Source: Streptomyces hayashii (GTDB lineage Bacteria > Actinomycetota > Actinomycetes > Streptomycetales > Streptomycetaceae). Taken from it: a stretch of DNA of 44,511 bases. Below are positions 17,956 to 26,466 of this stretch, in pieces. The notes beneath the pieces were generated by a model, which saw only the letters and a list, made by a program, of their open reading frames with translations, ran no database searches and had not been told where the DNA came from. The stretch's first letter is position 1, and each line of letters opens with the position of its first letter. Where the stretch lies: NCBI RefSeq assembly GCF_024539815.1, contig NZ_JAHHIU010000118.1, positions 1-44,511 of the forward strand. The letters are read 5' to 3'. The position numbers and the translations under genes are program-made.

Positions 17956-18749
17956 CGGCCCGCTCCCACCAGGACCGGCGGCTCCTCGGCCGGGAGGGGG
18001 GAACGCGGCCCGGGTGCGGCGGCGGCCGTGCGCCGGGGGGCGGGGATCAGGGTGAGCGCCAGGCCGAGCAGGACGCCCGCCACGATCGCGTCGAGCCAGT
18101 AGTGGTTCGCGGTGCCCACGATCACCAGGAGGGTCAGCAGCGGATGCAGCAGCCACAGCAGGCGCCATCGTGACCGGGTGGCGGCGATCAGTCCGATCGC
18201 GACCATCAGAGCCCAGCCGAAGTGCAGCGAGGGCATCGCCGCGAACTGGTTGGACAGCTGGTCCGTCTGCGGTGGCCCGTACACCGACGGCCCGTAGACC
18301 CGCGCGGTGTCGACCAGCCCGGTCGCCGCCAGCATCCGCGGCGGAGCCAGCGGGAACGCCAGATGCAGCACCAGGGCCGCGGCGGTGACCGCGGCCAGCA
18401 CCCGGCGCGCCCAGACGTAGTGCGCCGGCCGGCGCAGGTACAGCCAGACCAGGAACGCCAGGGTGGCGGGGAAGTGCACGGTCGCGTAGTAGGTGTTCGC
18501 GACCTTGGCCAGGGCGTCGCCGTGCAGCAGCAGGGACTGCACCGTGCCTTCGTCCGGCAGCCGCAGCCACCGTTCGAGGCGCCACACGTCATGGGCGTCG
18601 CGGAAGGCCTCGCCGGTGTGGCCGGCGACCAGCTGCCGGCCGAACTTGTAGACGAGGAAGAGCCCTGCGACGAGCAGGAACTCACGGACTACGGGCGGCC
18701 GTGCCGGTGTGGCCGGCTCCGCTTCTGCAGGCTCGGTGCGGGCATTCAT
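17952..18749 (-). CDS. PAP2-superfamily membrane phosphatase / inositolphosphotransferase-like
   Basis: The protein has 265 residues with about six transmembrane helices. The catalytic PAP2 motifs are MPSLHFGW near residue 175 (PSxH box) and ANHYWLDAIVAG near 220, whose His and Asp complete the active site. The spacing and the HYWLD form resemble the AUR1/inositol-phosphorylceramide-synthase-like branch common in actinobacteria rather than classic undecaprenyl-diphosphatases. The active site would face the outer side of the membrane. It is first in a two-gene operon with the DMT permease and is divergent from the TetR gene across a highly structured operator. The family is firm; the substrate is not. 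Confidence 0.9.
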   Translation of the reverse strand: MNARTEPAEAEPATPARPPVVREFLLVAGLFLVYKFGRQLVAGHTGEAFRDAHDVWRLERWLRLPDEGTVQSLLLHGDALAKVANTYYATVHFPATLAFLVWLYLRRPAHYVWARRVLAAVTAAALVLHLAFPLAPPRMLAATGLVDTARVYGPSVYGPPQTDQLSNQFAAMPSLHFGWALMVAIGLIAATRSRWRLLWLLHPLLTLLVIVGTANHYWLDAIVAGVLLGLALTLIPAPRRTAAAAPGPRSPLPAEEPPVLVGAGR

Positions 18750-18820
18750 CCCCCGGCCCCTTCGCTGACGGTGGTGCGGTGAGGTGGTGCTGCCGCGCTC
18801 GTGACTCGTGCATACACCAT

Positions 18821-18886
18821 CGATACGATGTCGTACCGATACGCCAGTGTACCGATACTAAGTCGTACCGGTACACTGGCGTATCG
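18821..18886. promoter_or_regulatory. Composite TetR-type operator in the divergent PAP2/TetR promoter region
   Basis: Two arms of 18 bp, CGATACGCCAGTGTACCG (18837-18854) and its exact complement (18869-18886), are separated by 14 bp. A 21-bp imperfect direct repeat (GATAC-N3-GTCGTACCGRTAC) overlaps them at 18822-18842 and 18854-18874, 32 bp apart (about three turns). The arms place TACACT -10-like hexamers symmetrically on both strands (18872-18877 plus, 18851-18846 minus). A small CATCG-ATA-CGATG palindrome lies at 18818-18830. The layout suits autorepression and coordinate control of both directions. Confidence 0.75.
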
Positions 18887-18970
18887 ATTGATGTGCGCCA
18901 CACTGGAGTCCGGGCCCCTCGGCCCCCGGCCCGCAGGCTGGAGCGCGAGCGGATCAGGGAGGAAGAGCAG

Positions 18971-19633
18971 ATGACGTCGCAGGCCGCGGACGGACCCGAG
19001 TCGGTCGCCGCCACGCGCCGCTCCAAGCTCACGCCCGAGCGTGAGCAGGAATTCTTCGACGCCGTCCTGAACCAGGTCCGCGAGTGCGGTTACGAGGCCG
19101 TCACCATGGAGGGCGTGGCCGCCAGCACCCGGTGCAGCAAGTCCACGCTCTACCGCCAGTGGAAGACCAAGCCCCAGTTCGTGGTGGCCGCCCTGCGCTC
19201 GCGCCGCCGGGCCCGGCTGTCCGGCATCGACACCGGATCGCTCGCCGAGGACCTGCGCGAGGCCGCCCGGGCCACCGGCCGCTGGTCGACCGACGACTCC
19301 GAACTGATGCAGGCGCTCGGTCACGCCGTCACGGGCGACGAGGAACTCGCGAAGGCGCTGCGGGAGGCGCTCATCGACCCCGAGATCGCCGCGCTGCGCG
19401 AGATCCTCCGGCGCGGCGTCGAACGCGGCGAGGTCGCGCGGGACCATCCGGCGCTGGAGTACGTCCCGGCGCAGATGTTCGGTGTGATCCGGGCCCGTCC
19501 CGTCGTGGACGGAGAGTACGCGGACCAGGAGTACCTGGTCCGTTTCGTGGAGGCCGCCGTGCTGCCGGCGCTCGGCCTCGACCGGAGCTCGACAGGGCCC
19601 GACACAAGGCTCAGGCCGCCGTCCACGGGATGA
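18971..19633 (+). CDS. TetR-family transcriptional repressor
   Basis: The protein has 220 residues. The N-terminal helix-turn-helix lies at about 25-70, with GYEAVTMEGVAASTRCSKSTLYRQW, the usual TetR layout (T-x-x-x-VA near the first helix, STLYRxW in recognition helix 3). The remainder is the helical ligand-binding and dimerisation domain. ATG 18971 follows GGGAGGAAGA with good spacing; upstream in-frame starts would run through the operator. It is divergent from the PAP2/DMT operon, and the palindromic operator between them makes it the likely repressor of that operon and of itself. The inducer is unknown. Confidence 0.93.
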   Translation: MTSQAADGPESVAATRRSKLTPEREQEFFDAVLNQVRECGYEAVTMEGVAASTRCSKSTLYRQWKTKPQFVVAALRSRRRARLSGIDTGSLAEDLREAARATGRWSTDDSELMQALGHAVTGDEELAKALREALIDPEIAALREILRRGVERGEVARDHPALEYVPAQMFGVIRARPVVDGEYADQEYLVRFVEAAVLPALGLDRSSTGPDTRLRPPSTG

Positions 19634-19689
19634 CCGGACGGCGGCCTGTCTCGCGCCGCACCGTGGGGACGGGGGCGGCGCGCACCCCC

Positions 19690-19733
19690 GGCCGGGTGGG
19701 ACCCCCTTGAGCGGAGGGGCGTCCCGCCCGGCC
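19690..19733. terminator. Bidirectional terminator between TetR and the DUF2510 gene
   Basis: GGCCGGGTGGGAC (19690-19702) pairs with 19721-19733 through one T-G wobble. A further CCCC/GGGG step lies inside, next to a single bulged C. It sits between convergent genes. Confidence 0.75.
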
Positions 19734-19758
19734 GATCGTGTTCCCCGCCGGGCCGGGC

Positions 19759-20820
19759 TCAGACGTGCCGGCCGGCGCCGCCGCCCGTGTACACCTTGAT
19801 GCCCTGGGTGATGGTGTCGATGACGGACGGGCTCTGGTCGGCGTCGAGGCCGAAGCGCAGCACCACCAGTCGCTTGCCGTCGGCGGGGGCCGGGAACGCC
19901 AGCGACTCCACGTAACCGTCCGCGCCCTTGCTGGTGACCGCCTTCCAGCGCACCAGGTAGCCCTTCTGACCGGCCACCGTCACCGCCTTCGAGGCGAGCA
20001 CCTGGTGCGAGGTGATCGCGCCGTACGTCGTGCCGCCGTAGGACTCCGTGGCGTTGGCCGCGATGTCCGCCTTCGCGACCTCCTCGGCCGTCTCGCCCTT
20101 GGTCTTCAGCACCTCCGCGGGCGCCGAGTACACGCCCCCCTTCGTGCAGGTCTTGGAGGTGTCGCCCGGGCACTTGTAGGAGGAGTCGGAATTCACCTGC
20201 GCGCCCACGTTCATCTCCTGGCCGGCCCAGCCGGCCGGGACGGGGATGCTGATGCCGTTGAGGGCGTCGTTCACCGACCCGCTTCTGATCTTCGGCGCCT
20301 CGGACCCCCCGGGCGAAGGAGAGTCTCCCCCCGAGCCGCCCGAGCCGCCGAAGGGGCCTCCGTTCTGGCCCCCCGCGCCGCCCGGCCCGCCCTGGCCGCC
20401 CTGGCCGCCGGGCCCCTGCGCCGAGCCGCCGCCGCCCGAGCCGTCGTGCCGGGCCAGCGCGTACACGCCCACCCCGATGCTGGTCAGGACCGCGACGGCC
20501 ACGGCCACGGCTATGCCCGTGCGCAGCCCGCGCCGGCCGCCCGGGCCTGGCGGCGTCGCGAGCTGCCCCGGGTAACCGGGATGAGCGGGAAAGCCCGGAT
20601 ACCCGGGGTATCCGGGCTGGGTCGGATACCCCGGTTGGACCGGATGCGCCCCATGCGTGCCGTCGGCCGGGGTCTGCGCCGGCGGACCCCATGCGGCGGC
20701 CGAGCCCGCGGGGCGGGTCTGCTCCGTCCACGCCTTGCCGTCCCACCAGCGTTCGGTGGCCGGACCGTCATTCGTCTGCCCCGGATCGGGGTACCACCCG
20801 GGAGGAGTCACCTGCGTCAT
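19759..20820 (-). CDS. DUF2510 membrane-anchored extracytoplasmic protein
   Basis: The protein has 353 residues. It opens with a DUF2510 module (PPGWYPDPG, ERWWDGKAWTEQT), then a Pro/Gly/Tyr linker with repeated PGYPG units. A single transmembrane helix follows near residues 102-122 (TGIAVAVAVAVLTSIGVGVYAL). Next comes a Gly/Ser/Pro-rich spacer (about 128-175) and a folded C-terminal domain of about 175 residues with two Cys in KCPGDTSKTC. The topology predicts a cytoplasmic N-terminus and an exposed C-terminal domain. ATG 20820 is the first possible start. No function is assigned. It is the second DUF2510 protein in the window. Confidence 0.85.
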   Translation of the reverse strand: MTQVTPPGWYPDPGQTNDGPATERWWDGKAWTEQTRPAGSAAAWGPPAQTPADGTHGAHPVQPGYPTQPGYPGYPGFPAHPGYPGQLATPPGPGGRRGLRTGIAVAVAVAVLTSIGVGVYALARHDGSGGGGSAQGPGGQGGQGGPGGAGGQNGGPFGGSGGSGGDSPSPGGSEAPKIRSGSVNDALNGISIPVPAGWAGQEMNVGAQVNSDSSYKCPGDTSKTCTKGGVYSAPAEVLKTKGETAEEVAKADIAANATESYGGTTYGAITSHQVLASKAVTVAGQKGYLVRWKAVTSKGADGYVESLAFPAPADGKRLVVLRFGLDADQSPSVIDTITQGIKVYTGGGAGRHV

Positions 20821-20933
20821 GCCCCCACCGTATGAGGCGTCGGTGAAAGCCGGATGAGAGGGCGGTCGCCGCGTCCGGATCCGCCCGGAGCGTCCTGGCG
20901 CCGGGGTGGCGTGATTTCGACGTCAATTCAGCG

Positions 20934-20955
20934 TGCGTCACTCACTGTTGACGCA
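20934..20955. promoter_or_regulatory. Inverted repeat TGCGTCA-N8-TGACGCA
   Basis: Perfect 7-bp arms around an 8-nt spacer lie in the 285-bp divergent gap between the DUF2510 and LAL-like genes. The form is that of a dimeric regulator site. No regulator is assigned. Confidence 0.4.
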
Positions 20956-21105
20956 ACGGTGACTCTCGTGCAGGCCCGCCGGTGCGTCCCGTGCCGACGC
21001 CCGTCACCCGTCGAGCGGGACCTGCGCCGACCACCCTCCACGCGGACCCGCGGAGGGCTACGCTCGACGTCGTACGTCGTTCGGGCGACTTGGGGAGGTA
21101 GCGGG

Positions 21106-23820
21106 ATGACGGAGGTCAGGCCGACGACGGCCGCCTCGGCTCCCCTGTGGGAGCGCGACGAGGAAGTCGCCGCCATCGCGCAGGCGGTGGAGAGGCTCTG
21201 CGCCGACCGGTCGTCCTCGGGCCACCTTCTGGTGCTCCGGGGCGAGGCCGGATTCGGCAAGACCGCGTTGCTGGCCGAGACGCGCCGCATCGCGGAGGCC
21301 CGTGGCTGCTCGGTGTGGTCGGCCCGCGGCGGCGAGACGCTGCGGTCCGTTCCCTTCAACGTCGTACGGCAGCTGATGCAGCCCGCGCTGCTGTCGCTGC
21401 ACCCGGAGGAGGCCCGCGAGTACCTCGGCGACTGGTACGACATCGCCGGCCCCGCCCTCGGCATCGCCGAGCCCGGCGAGGGCAATGCCGACCCGCAGGG
21501 CGTGTGCGACGGTCTCGTCGCCGCCGTGACCAGGCTGGCCCGCCGGGACTACCCGCTCGTCCTGCTGATCGACGACGCTCACTGGGTGGACCAGGAGAGC
21601 CTGAGCTGGCTCGCCGCCTTCGTCGAGCGACTCGACGAGCTCTCCGTCCTGGTCGTGGTGGCCCGCAGGCCCGGCGAGATCAAGGGCGACGCCGCCCGCC
21701 ACCTCGACGCCGTCGGCGACGCCGCGGGCCGCGCGGTCACCAGCCTCAGCGCCCTGACCCCGACCGCGGTCGCCGGCCTCACCCGCGCCACCCTCGGCGA
21801 GCACGCCGACGCCGCGTTCTGCCGCGAGGTGTGGGCGGTCACCGACGGCAACCCGTACGAGACGGTCGAACTCCTCGCCAAGGTCCGCGACAGCCAGCTC
21901 GCGCCCAGCGAGTCCTCGGCGACCGAACTGCGCCCGCTCAACCGCGCGGCCCGGGGCGGCGGACTCGTCGACCGTCTGGAGAAACTCGGCGTCGACGCCA
22001 CCAAGTTCGCCATGGCGGCCGCGATCCTCGGCGCCGACATCTCCGTCGCCCAGGCCGCCCGGCTCGCCGGCCTCGGCCGGGACGAAGCCGTACGCTGCGC
22101 CGAACTGCTGCGCAACGCCCGCATCCTCACCGAGCCCGACCCCGGCGCCGTCCCGGCGGAGGACGGCGACCTGGAGTTCGTCCACCCGCTGATCGCCACC
22201 GCCGTCTACGACTCGATCCCCGGCGGTCTGCGCACCGCGATGCACGGCATCGCCGCCCAGGTCGTCACGGACGCCGGCAAGGGGCTCGCGGCCGCCTCCC
22301 GGCATCTGCTTCAAGTGCACGAGGAGGGCGACGAGGAACTCGTCGAGCAACTGCGCGAAGCCGCCCGCGAACACCTGGCCGTCGGCGCCCCCGACGCGGC
22401 CCGCCGCTGCCTGGAACGGGCCCTGCGCGAACCGCCGGTCCCCGACGTCCACGCGCGCGTGCTCTACGAACTGGGCTGCGCCACCCTCCTCACGGCACCC
22501 GCCAAGACCATCGAGCACCTGCGTACGGCCCTGTCCCTGCACGGCCTCGACGGGGGCGTGCGCGTCGACGCCGTCTACCGCCTCGCCCAGGCGCTGCTGC
22601 ACAACGACCAGCTGGGGGAGGCCGTCCGCACGGTCGGGGCGGAGGTCGCACGGCTCGCGCCCGGGCCCGAGCGGATGCGGCTGCAGGCCGTGCAGTTCAT
22701 GTGGGAGGGCGTCAACGCCGGCGAGCCGACCTCGCCGCACGGCTCGGAGAAGCTCGCCGCCCTCGCGGCGACCTGCACCGGCCGGGACAACGCCGAGCGC
22801 GCCCTGCTCATCCTGCGCGGCTTCGACGCCATGACCCACGGCGAGAACGCCGAGGAGGTCGTCGAGTTCTGCGACCGCGCCCTGGTCAACGGCCGCCTGG
22901 CCCCCGGACTCGGCTGGACCGACCAGGAGTGGGGCATCGAACTGCTGATGATGCTGGCCAGCTCCTACGCCTACACCGACCGGCTCGACCGCGCCGACGC
23001 CCTCTTCAACGAAGCCCTGCGCGCCTACGTCTCCGCCGGCTGGAGCGGCGGCCACCTCGCCCTGGCCCACGCCTACCTCGGACTGGGGCTGCGCCGCCGG
23101 GGCCGTCTGAAGGAGGCGGAGGAATCGCTGCGGGAGTCCCTGCGACTCGCCGAACGCGTCGGCCGCGGCCTGCCCCTGTACTGGTCGGCGATCTGCAACC
23201 TCGTCGACACGCTGCTCGTCCGGGGCCATGTCGGGGAGGCCTGGGAGGTCGCCGAGCAGTACGGCTTCGCCCCGCCCTACCCGTCGACGATCGTGCTGCC
23301 CGACCCCCGCTCGGTGCGCGGCCGGCTGCTGCTCGCCGTCGGCCGCGTCAAGGAGGGCATCAACGAACTGGAGCACGCCGAGAAGGCGGCCGCGGCGCGC
23401 GGCCATCTCAACCCGGTGATGGTGCCCTGGGCCGTCGATCTCGCCCGCGCCCTGGCCGGTGAGGACCCGGCCCGCGCGGCCCGGCTCGCCACCGAGGCGC
23501 GCCGGCAGGCCGAGCGCTTCGGCACCGACACCGCGATCGGCGAGGCCCTGCGCTGCGCCGCCGCCCTGGAGACGGGCCAGCGCGCGGTCCGGCTCGCTCA
23601 GCAGGCGGTCACCTATCTGGAGTCCTCGCCCTGCCAGTACGAACACGCGGCCGCCCGCGTCGAGTACGGCATCCTCTCCCGCTCGGTCTCCGAGCTCAGC
23701 CGGGGCCTGACGCTGGCGCGTTCCTGCGGCGCGGACGCCCTGACCGACAAGGCGCAGCAGGCCCTGCAGAGCCTGGGCGCACCCCAGGTGGGCCTGGTGC
23801 CCGGCCAGACCCGGCGGTAG
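21106..23820 (+). CDS. LAL-like ATPase/TPR protein lacking the LuxR DNA-binding domain
   Basis: The protein has 904 residues. Walker A is GEAGFGKTA (46-54) and Walker B is LLIDDAHW near 160. These are followed by the helical TPR-like array typical of MalT/LAL regulators, such as ALFNEALRAYVSAGWSGGHL near 635. LAL proteins of this size normally end in a LuxR helix-turn-helix. Here the sequence stops after LTDKAQQALQSLG with no such motif, and the downstream DNA has no frame that restores one. It could be a signalling ATPase acting on another regulator or a degenerate LAL. ATG 21106 follows GGGGAGG at 21092-21098; upstream codons in frame do not resemble the family. Confidence 0.87.
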   Translation: MTEVRPTTAASAPLWERDEEVAAIAQAVERLCADRSSSGHLLVLRGEAGFGKTALLAETRRIAEARGCSVWSARGGETLRSVPFNVVRQLMQPALLSLHPEEAREYLGDWYDIAGPALGIAEPGEGNADPQGVCDGLVAAVTRLARRDYPLVLLIDDAHWVDQESLSWLAAFVERLDELSVLVVVARRPGEIKGDAARHLDAVGDAAGRAVTSLSALTPTAVAGLTRATLGEHADAAFCREVWAVTDGNPYETVELLAKVRDSQLAPSESSATELRPLNRAARGGGLVDRLEKLGVDATKFAMAAAILGADISVAQAARLAGLGRDEAVRCAELLRNARILTEPDPGAVPAEDGDLEFVHPLIATAVYDSIPGGLRTAMHGIAAQVVTDAGKGLAAASRHLLQVHEEGDEELVEQLREAAREHLAVGAPDAARRCLERALREPPVPDVHARVLYELGCATLLTAPAKTIEHLRTALSLHGLDGGVRVDAVYRLAQALLHNDQLGEAVRTVGAEVARLAPGPERMRLQAVQFMWEGVNAGEPTSPHGSEKLAALAATCTGRDNAERALLILRGFDAMTHGENAEEVVEFCDRALVNGRLAPGLGWTDQEWGIELLMMLASSYAYTDRLDRADALFNEALRAYVSAGWSGGHLALAHAYLGLGLRRRGRLKEAEESLRESLRLAERVGRGLPLYWSAICNLVDTLLVRGHVGEAWEVAEQYGFAPPYPSTIVLPDPRSVRGRLLLAVGRVKEGINELEHAEKAAAARGHLNPVMVPWAVDLARALAGEDPARAARLATEARRQAERFGTDTAIGEALRCAAALETGQRAVRLAQQAVTYLESSPCQYEHAAARVEYGILSRSVSELSRGLTLARSCGADALTDKAQQALQSLGAPQVGLVPGQTRR

Positions 23821-23870
23821 CGAGGAAGCGCCGGGTCGGGCGCGCCGCCCCGGCGGTGACCGTCACGGCC

Positions 23871-23889
23871 CGTCGCGCCGAAACGGCGA
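23871..23889. terminator. Weak bulged hairpin in the convergent gap
   Basis: GTCGCGCCG and CGGCGAC pair around AAA with a two-base bulge, between convergent genes ending at 23820 and 23987. It is a modest terminator candidate. Confidence 0.3.
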
Positions 23890-23911
23890 CCGCCTCGTCC
23901 TGTTGCGGTCA

Positions 23912-23935
23912 GCGGGTCGGCGGGTCGGCGGGTCG
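23912..23935. repeat. 8-bp tandem repeat, three copies
   Basis: GCGGGTCG is repeated three times head to tail, followed by a fourth degenerate unit. It lies in noncoding DNA between convergent genes. Confidence 0.7.
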
Positions 23936-23986
23936 ACGGGGTGGTCGCCTCTCAGCCGGTCCGGGGCCGTACCCGCCCGTACCGGC

Positions 23987-25141
23987 TCAGGCGGTGTCGT
24001 CCCGGGCGGGTTCCGGAGCGTCCGGGGAGGCCTCCTCGGCCAGTACCCGCTGGGCTGCGGCGAACGCCGAGTTCGCGGCCGGGACTCCGCAGTAGACGGC
24101 CGTCTGGAGGAGGACGGCGCCGATCTCGTCCGGGGTGAGCCCGTTGCGCCGGGCCGCCCGGACGTGCATGGCCAGTTCCTCGTAGTGGCCGTGCGCCACC
24201 AGCGCGGTCAGGGTGATCATGCTGCGCTCGCGGCGGCTGAGCGTCGGGTCGGTCCAGATCTCGCCCCACGCATAGCGGGAGATGAAGTCCTGGTAGCGCG
24301 CGGTGAACGCGGTCTGCCGGGCCTGGGCCCGGTCGACGTGCGCGTCCCCGAGGACCTCGCGCCGGACCTCCATGCCCCGCTTCGCCCCGCCGTCGAGATG
24401 GGCCCGCAGCACGGTCAGCACGGCTTCGGGGCACTCGGCGGGCGCGAGATGCGAGGCGCCCGCCAGCTCCACCAGCGTGGCGCCCGGCACGCCGTCCGCG
24501 ATCTCCCGCAGATGCGAGGGCGGCGTCGCCGGATCCTCCCGGCCGGCGATCAGCAGGGTCCGCACGGCGATCTCCGCGAGCCGCTCGCGCAGATCGAACG
24601 CGGCGAGCGCGTCACAGCACGCGGCATAGGCCTCCGGATCGGCCGCGCGATGGTCGGCGATCAACTCCGGCACGGTGAACCCGGGCGTGAACCAGCGGGC
24701 GTTCGCGGTCCGGGCGAGCTCCGCCAGCCCCTCGCGGCGGACCAGCGCGGCCCGCTCCTGCCACGGCCCCGGCCCGTCGAAGTGGGCGGAGGAGCAGATC
24801 ACCGCCAGCGACGACACCCGCTCGCGGTGGTGCAGCGCGAGATACAACCCCACCGCGCCGCCCAGGGACACGCCCGCGTAGGCGAACCTCTCCAGGCCGA
24901 GGGAGTCGGCCAGGGCCAGCACCAGTCCGGCCAGATCGCCGACGGTGGCCCCGGGACCGATCAGGTCGGCGGCCGAACCGCCGTGTCCCGGCAGGTCCCA
25001 GCGGACCACCCGGTGGGTGAGGGACAGTTCGGGCGCGACCTTGTCCCACAGGGCGTACGAGGCGCCCAGGGAGGGGCCGAGCAGCAGCGGGGGAGCGGAA
25101 GTGGGGCCCGCCGCACGGTGGTTGAGCAGTTTCTCGGTCAA
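23987..25141 (-). CDS. pcaL: Fused 3-oxoadipate enol-lactonase / 4-carboxymuconolactone decarboxylase
   Basis: The protein has 384 residues and two enzymes. Residues 1-255 are an alpha/beta hydrolase (PcaD part) with nucleophile Ser in AGVSLGGAVG, acid in GREDPATPP and His in AGASHLAP. Residues 262-375 are the carboxymuconolactone decarboxylase (PcaC part) with RSMITLTALVAHGHYEELAMH and the VLLQTAVYCGVPAANSAF motif. Together they convert 4-carboxymuconolactone to 3-oxoadipate. This fusion is typical of Streptomyces and Rhodococcus. The start is TTG 25141, which overlaps the pcaB stop as TTGA (25138-25141) and has GGAG a few bases upstream. It is the last gene of the pca operon. Confidence 0.95.
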   Translation of the reverse strand: MTEKLLNHRAAGPTSAPPLLLGPSLGASYALWDKVAPELSLTHRVVRWDLPGHGGSAADLIGPGATVGDLAGLVLALADSLGLERFAYAGVSLGGAVGLYLALHHRERVSSLAVICSSAHFDGPGPWQERAALVRREGLAELARTANARWFTPGFTVPELIADHRAADPEAYAACCDALAAFDLRERLAEIAVRTLLIAGREDPATPPSHLREIADGVPGATLVELAGASHLAPAECPEAVLTVLRAHLDGGAKRGMEVRREVLGDAHVDRAQARQTAFTARYQDFISRYAWGEIWTDPTLSRRERSMITLTALVAHGHYEELAMHVRAARRNGLTPDEIGAVLLQTAVYCGVPAANSAFAAAQRVLAEEASPDAPEPARDDTA

Positions 25142-26466
25142 CGTCGCTCCAGCGCACGGTCGGTGAGGTCGCCGGCGGAGCCGGTGTAGCGGGCGGGATC
25201 GGCGAGAGCGCCGAGGTCGACGTCCTTCAGGTCTGGTTCCCGGGCGAGGAGTTCGACGAGCGGACGGTTCTCGGCATAGGCCCGCCGGGCCAGCTCGGTG
25301 AGGAGTTCCCGGGCGCGGGCGCGGCCCAGCAGGCCCGACAGCTCCGCGGACAGCCGCTCGGAGACGATCAGTCCGTGGGTGAGGCCGAGAGCGGAGCGCA
25401 TCCGCTCCGAATCCACCCGCAGCCCCCCGGTCAGCTCCGCCGCGTCCCGGGCGGCCCCGCCGACCAGCCTCAGCAGATCCCTGAGCGGCTCCCACTCGGC
25501 GTGCCACGCCCCGGCCGGGCGCTCGTCCTCCGCGACCAGCGAGCCGAACAGCGTGGCCGCGAGCTGCGGGGCCCGCCGCGCGGCCGCCGCGATCAGCGTC
25601 GAGCGCACCGGGTTCGCCTTGTGCGGCATGGCCGAGGAGCCGCCCCCGCCGTCCTCGCAGACCTCGGCGATCTCGGTGCGGGCCAGGACGAGGACATCCG
25701 CCGCGAGCTTGCCCAGCGCGCCCGCGGTGAAGGCCAGGCACGCGGCCAGGTCGGCGACGGGGGTGCGCAGCGTGTGCCACGGCAACACCGGTGCCGCCAG
25801 GCCGACTTCGCGGGCGTACGCGGCCGTGAGCGCGGTCGCGTCCCGGACTCCGTACGACGTGAAGGCGGCCCCCGTCCCGGCCGCGCCGCCGAGCTGGGCG
25901 GGCAGCGAGTCCCGTACGGCCGTGATCCGGTCGCGGGCGTCCAGCACCAGGGACCGCCACCCCGCGGCCTTCAGACCGAAGGTGGTCGGCACGGCGTGCT
26001 GGGTGAGGGTCCGCCCGGGCATCGGGGTGTCGCGGTGCTCGGCGGCGAGCCCGGCAAGCGCCGCCTGGGTGCGGTCGAGGTCGGCCAGCACCGGGCCGAG
26101 CGTCCGCGCCGCGACCAGCATCGTCGCCGTGTCCATGATGTCCTGGCTGGTCGCGCCCCGGTGCACGTACGGGCCGTACTCGGCGCCGGTCGCGTCGGTG
26201 AGATCGGCGACCAGCGGGATCACCGGGTTTCCGCCGCCGCGGGCGCGCTCGGCGAGGGAGCGCACGTCGAAGTCGCCGCGGGCGGCCGCCGTGACCGCCG
26301 CCCCCGCCCCCTCCGGGGCCGCGCCCAGCGCCTCCTGGGCGCGGGTCAGCGCGGCCTCCGCGTCCAGCAGCGCGCGCAGGTAGGCGTCGTCCCCGGTGGT
26401 ACGGGCGGCGGGGGAGCCGGTCCACCCCGGTGCGAGCAGACCTGATGGGGGCTGAGCAGCTGTCAC
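25138..26466 (-). CDS. pcaB: 3-carboxy-cis,cis-muconate cycloisomerase
   Basis: The protein has 442 residues of the fumarase/aspartase superfamily. The superfamily signature is GGSSAMPHKANPVRS near residue 280, with a catalytic-region TSQDIMDTA near 107 and PTTFGLKAAGW near 165. It lactonises 3-carboxymuconate to 4-carboxymuconolactone, the step after PcaGH and before PcaL. GTG 26466 is chosen because it overlaps the pcaG stop as GTGA (26463-26466), in line with the other coupled junctions of this operon, and it gives the expected N-terminus LLAPGW. Confidence 0.95.
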   Translation of the reverse strand: MTAAQPPSGLLAPGWTGSPAARTTGDDAYLRALLDAEAALTRAQEALGAAPEGAGAAVTAAARGDFDVRSLAERARGGGNPVIPLVADLTDATGAEYGPYVHRGATSQDIMDTATMLVAARTLGPVLADLDRTQAALAGLAAEHRDTPMPGRTLTQHAVPTTFGLKAAGWRSLVLDARDRITAVRDSLPAQLGGAAGTGAAFTSYGVRDATALTAAYAREVGLAAPVLPWHTLRTPVADLAACLAFTAGALGKLAADVLVLARTEIAEVCEDGGGGSSAMPHKANPVRSTLIAAAARRAPQLAATLFGSLVAEDERPAGAWHAEWEPLRDLLRLVGGAARDAAELTGGLRVDSERMRSALGLTHGLIVSERLSAELSGLLGRARARELLTELARRAYAENRPLVELLAREPDLKDVDLGALADPARYTGSAGDLTDRALERR

